Assembly: GCF_030272615.1 (NCBI RefSeq)
Contig: NC_081406.1
Coordinates: forward strand, 232,928,396-232,988,395
Reading direction: 5' to 3'
Origin: Cryptomeria japonica
Taxonomy: Eukaryota > Streptophyta > Pinopsida > Cupressales > Cupressaceae
DNA length: 60,000 bases
Positions within the stretch are counted from its first letter, which is position 1. Every line of letters starts with the position of its first letter. Under the pieces are notes generated by a model. That model saw only the letters and a program-made list of their open reading frames with translations. It ran no database searches and was not told the DNA's origin. This document shows positions 57,060 to 60,000 of this stretch, piece by piece. A program made the translations under genes and the position numbers.

Positions 57060-60000
57060 TTAAGTTTCTGATGGAGGCGTATATATCCCTAACCTGTCTC
57101 TCAAATACTCAAATGATTCCTTAGACAACCGATTAGTGAATATATCTACACATAAAATAATTTGACTTCCTTTTCTTCCACCTTGTCCTTGAGAAAGTTA
57201 TATTTTATTGATATGTGCTTAGTCTTAGAGTGAAATACTGGATTCTTAGACATGTCAATAGCTCCAGATTTATCACAATAGATAACTACCGATTCACTAC
57301 AGTTTACCTTGATATAATTCAACATTTGCTTCATCCACAAGACTTGTGTACAATTATTTGTTGTTGCAACATATTCAGCTTCTACTATAGATAAAGAAAT
57401 GCATGACTATTTTTTGTTGATCCATGAAACTAATTTCTTTCCAAGAAAGAAATCTCCACCAGAAGTTCTCTTTCTGTTATCAGTATCTCCTGCCCAATTT
57501 GAATCTGTATATGCACATAAAGTGAAGTTATCATCTCTAGAATACCATAAGCCATATTTTGTTGTTATTTGCAAATATCAAAATATCCTCTTTACTGCAC
57601 ATTAATGATTTTCTATAGGATTACTTTGATATCTTGAAATAATACTTACTACATTCATAATGGTTGGTCTAGTCTAAGTTAGATATAGAAAGCCACCAAT
57701 CATAGACCTATACCTTGTTGAATTTACCGGTGCAGATGTGTCTTTGATAGATAATTTCTCACTTCTCACCATAGGAGTACTTACCAGCTTGAAATTATCC
57801 ATACCAAACTTCTTCAACAATTCTATTAGATAATTTGTTTGACAGATAAAAATGGCTTTGTCAATTTGAGTAATCTGCAAACCTAAGAAAAATCTCATTT
57901 CACCAATCATGGACATTTCAAATTCATCCTTCATATTATTAGAGAATTCCATACACAATTTGTCTTCACCTCCAAAAATGATATCATCAACAAATACTTC
58001 AATAATCAAAATATCATCATCAGTGATCTTGTAATATAAATTACTATCAACACTGCCCTTAGTAAAAACAAGCTTCAAAAGATATTTATCCAACCTTGCA
58101 TACCAAGCTCTAGGAGCCTATTTCAATCCATATAATGTTTTCCTTAACCTGCAAACCATATCTTTGTAATCTTACAATGAAAATCCATCAGGTTGCTCAA
58201 TGTATACTTCTTCCTCAAGTTCACCATTCAAAAATGCACATTTAACATCCATTTGATAGACCTTATAGTTCTTATATGTTTCATAGGCAAGAAATAGTCT
58301 AACAACTTCAATTCTAGCTACAGGTGCAAATGTCTCACCATAATCAATTCCTTCCATTTGAGAATATCCTTTAGAAACCAGTCTAGCCTTGTTCCTTATA
58401 ACTTGACTATCCTCATTTAGTTTATTTCTAAAAACCCATTTAGTTCCAATAACATTCTTATTTTTAGGCCAGGGAACTAAAGTCCAAGTGTTATTCTTTT
58501 CTATCTGATCTTATTCATCTTCCATAGCCTTTAACCAATATTTATCTTTGCTAGCCTCAATAACAAATGTCGGTTCAACTTGAGAAATAAGACACACCTC
58601 TTCATTTGTCAGTCTCCTTGTAATAACTCCCTTGTGTCTATCTCTAATGATTTGATCTTTAGAATGATTTAATCTTACATACCTTGGTGTCTTCTGTACT
58701 TCAGGTTCTCTGATCTTATCATCAGTCATAGTTTAATTTTTTGATTATGTTGGTGTAACTGTTTCAGTGTCTTGTATCGGTTGAGGCATTTCCAGTTCAG
58801 TTATGATCATTTCCACTATCGGTTCTCTGTCATATGATATGGATTGATCTTTGTATTTCTCATCCACTTTCACATTTGTGCTCTCCACAATTTTCTAAAA
58901 TCTTTTGTTATAACATCTATATGATTTTCTCTTAATTGAATATCCAAGAAATATCCCTTCATCACATCTAGGATCAAACTTGCCAATTGAATCATCCCTT
59001 TTGATATAACAAATACTTCCAAAAATTCTAAAATATTTAAGAGTAGGTGTATGTCCAAACCATAATTCATAAGGAGTCTTACCGGTTTCACCTTTGATAT
59101 GAACTTTGTTGAATGTGTAGACTGTTGTACTTATTGCTTCTCTCCAATAGATATGAGACAATTTGGCTTCCATCAACATAGTTCTTGCTGCATCCAAAAT
59201 GGTTCTATTCTTCCTTTCCACTACTCCATTTTGCTAAGGAGTCTCGGGTGCAAATAATTATCTCCTAATTCCATTTGTCTCATAATAACTATTAAATTCA
59301 TGAGAAGTGAACTCTCCACCTTGATCTAATCTTAGACATTTGGTTTTTAATCTAGTTTCCATTTCAACCATCACTTTAAAGATCTTGAATTTCTCAAAAG
59401 ATTCAAACTTCTAGGATAATCATCAATTATTAGCATGAAGTATCTACCACCTTGAAATATCCTGGTCTTTGTTGGACCACATAAGTCAGTATGAATCAAA
59501 TCAGGCACACCATTAGATTTATCATGTATTCTATTAAAAGAAGTTCTAACTTGCTTTCCCAATTGACATTGCTTACATACTAGATTATGAGGATTTATAA
59601 TCTTAGGTATATCTCTAACTACCTTTGTTGAGTTGATCTTAACAATACAATTAAAATTAACCTGACACAACCTCTTATGCCATAACCAACTCATCAATAT
59701 GAGAAATCAAACATGTCTTATTACCAATGCTCAAGTGAAAGATATTACCTCTAGTCTGAATACCAGTTGCAATCTTCAAACCAGTTATGTTAATAATTTT
59801 GCATTTTTTATCTTTGAACTGAAGTTGGAATCCCTTGTTCAGCAATTGACCAACACTTAAAATATTATGATTTAAACCTTCTACATAATAGATATTATCA
59901 GTATATGCTTGCCATCCAGAGAAATAATACCTCTACCTTTGATCATACATGCTATGTCATCTCCGAATTTGACTTAACCGCCATTGAATTCTTGTAGGGA
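57060..60000 (-). pseudogene. Element D copia pol pseudogene (partial)
   Basis: Minus-strand order from the window edge: protease-border text (MIKGRGIISL-like near 59940); pre-integrase and integrase 59697-59371 (HKRLCQ, KQCQLGKQVRTSF, LIHTDLCGP, YFMLIIDDY); integrase 59221-58870 (MERKNRTILDAARTM, KTPYELWFGHTPTL); linker 58729-58511; RT 58357-58172 ([20 protein letters not shown]) and 58093-57674 with FVDDIIFGG; RNase H 57340-57146 (VFHSKTKHISIKYNFLKDKV) to a stop near 57060. The integrase PQQNGV motif reads P*QNGV, TAG for CAG, near 59235. A small deletion lies near 57140. Several frame changes break it, but catalytic motifs are better preserved than in E. Confidence 0.92.

Larger units (their letters stand above)
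55496..60000 (-). mobile_element. Copia element D, 3' part (runs off the window)
   Basis: Minus strand: 3' LTR 55496-56709, polypurine tract, RNase H, RT, integrase and the protease border at the window edge. Same family as E by LTR and protein. Gag and the 5' LTR lie beyond 60000, so the TSD cannot be verified; the left flank is AGGTGG. Confidence 0.92.

Overview
This window is plant nuclear DNA from a large, transposon-filled genome. No complete, convincing host gene is visible. The evidence is AT-rich sequence, plant-type LINEs (endonuclease, reverse transcriptase and zf-RVT in one frame; DUF4283-type ORF1 relics), Ty1/copia elements primed by initiator-Met tRNA with AAAGGGGGAG polypurine tracts, and a gag-only Gypsy-like element. 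A conifer or other large-genome seed plant would fit, but the sequence alone does not prove it.

Layout. 1-3834: 3' part of a dead LINE (+). 3840-7370: diverged nested tandem repeats. 8250-9560: LINE ORF1 relic (+). 9561-12760: featureless AT-rich DNA. 12760-14470: unrecognised coiled-coil coding relic (-). 14760-31915: a minus-strand copia complex. In it a truncated element (F) and a second element (G) share one LTR; that LTR is split by a 1574-bp solo LTR with a CAAAC target duplication; G carries a 1.8-kb retroposon with a 13-bp target duplication and a partial third copia element (E). 31916-32660: LINE endonuclease fragment (-). 32820-36040: short tandem repeats, a sparse non-repetitive stretch, and a tandem duplication of a TATA box plus a short coding exon (-), split by a 94-bp LINE tail. 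36524-55495: one long open frame interrupted by copia element A.

The clearest structure is a three-level nest. Element A (37147-55248, TSD GTTGG) contains element B (38799-50563, TSD CTTAC), which contains element C (39199-47012). Removing B rejoins A's gag in frame, and removing A rejoins the host open frame. C has no short TSD; instead its two ends abut a 254-bp direct duplication of B's LTR and leader. C is a Gypsy-like element with one gag/protease-like frame of about 1190 codons and no polymerase. By eye, LTR divergence is about 11% for A and about 2% for B, which agrees with A being older than B.

From 55496 to the window edge lies a fourth minus-strand copia element (D), of the same family as E, inserted into the end of the same host open frame.

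Across A, B, C, D and the LINE, the in-frame stops examined are nearly all explained by single C-to-T or G-to-A transitions (CAG, CGA, CAA or TGG to stop). That is the pattern expected from decay of methylated cytosines. There are no tRNA, rRNA or CRISPR features that I can support.
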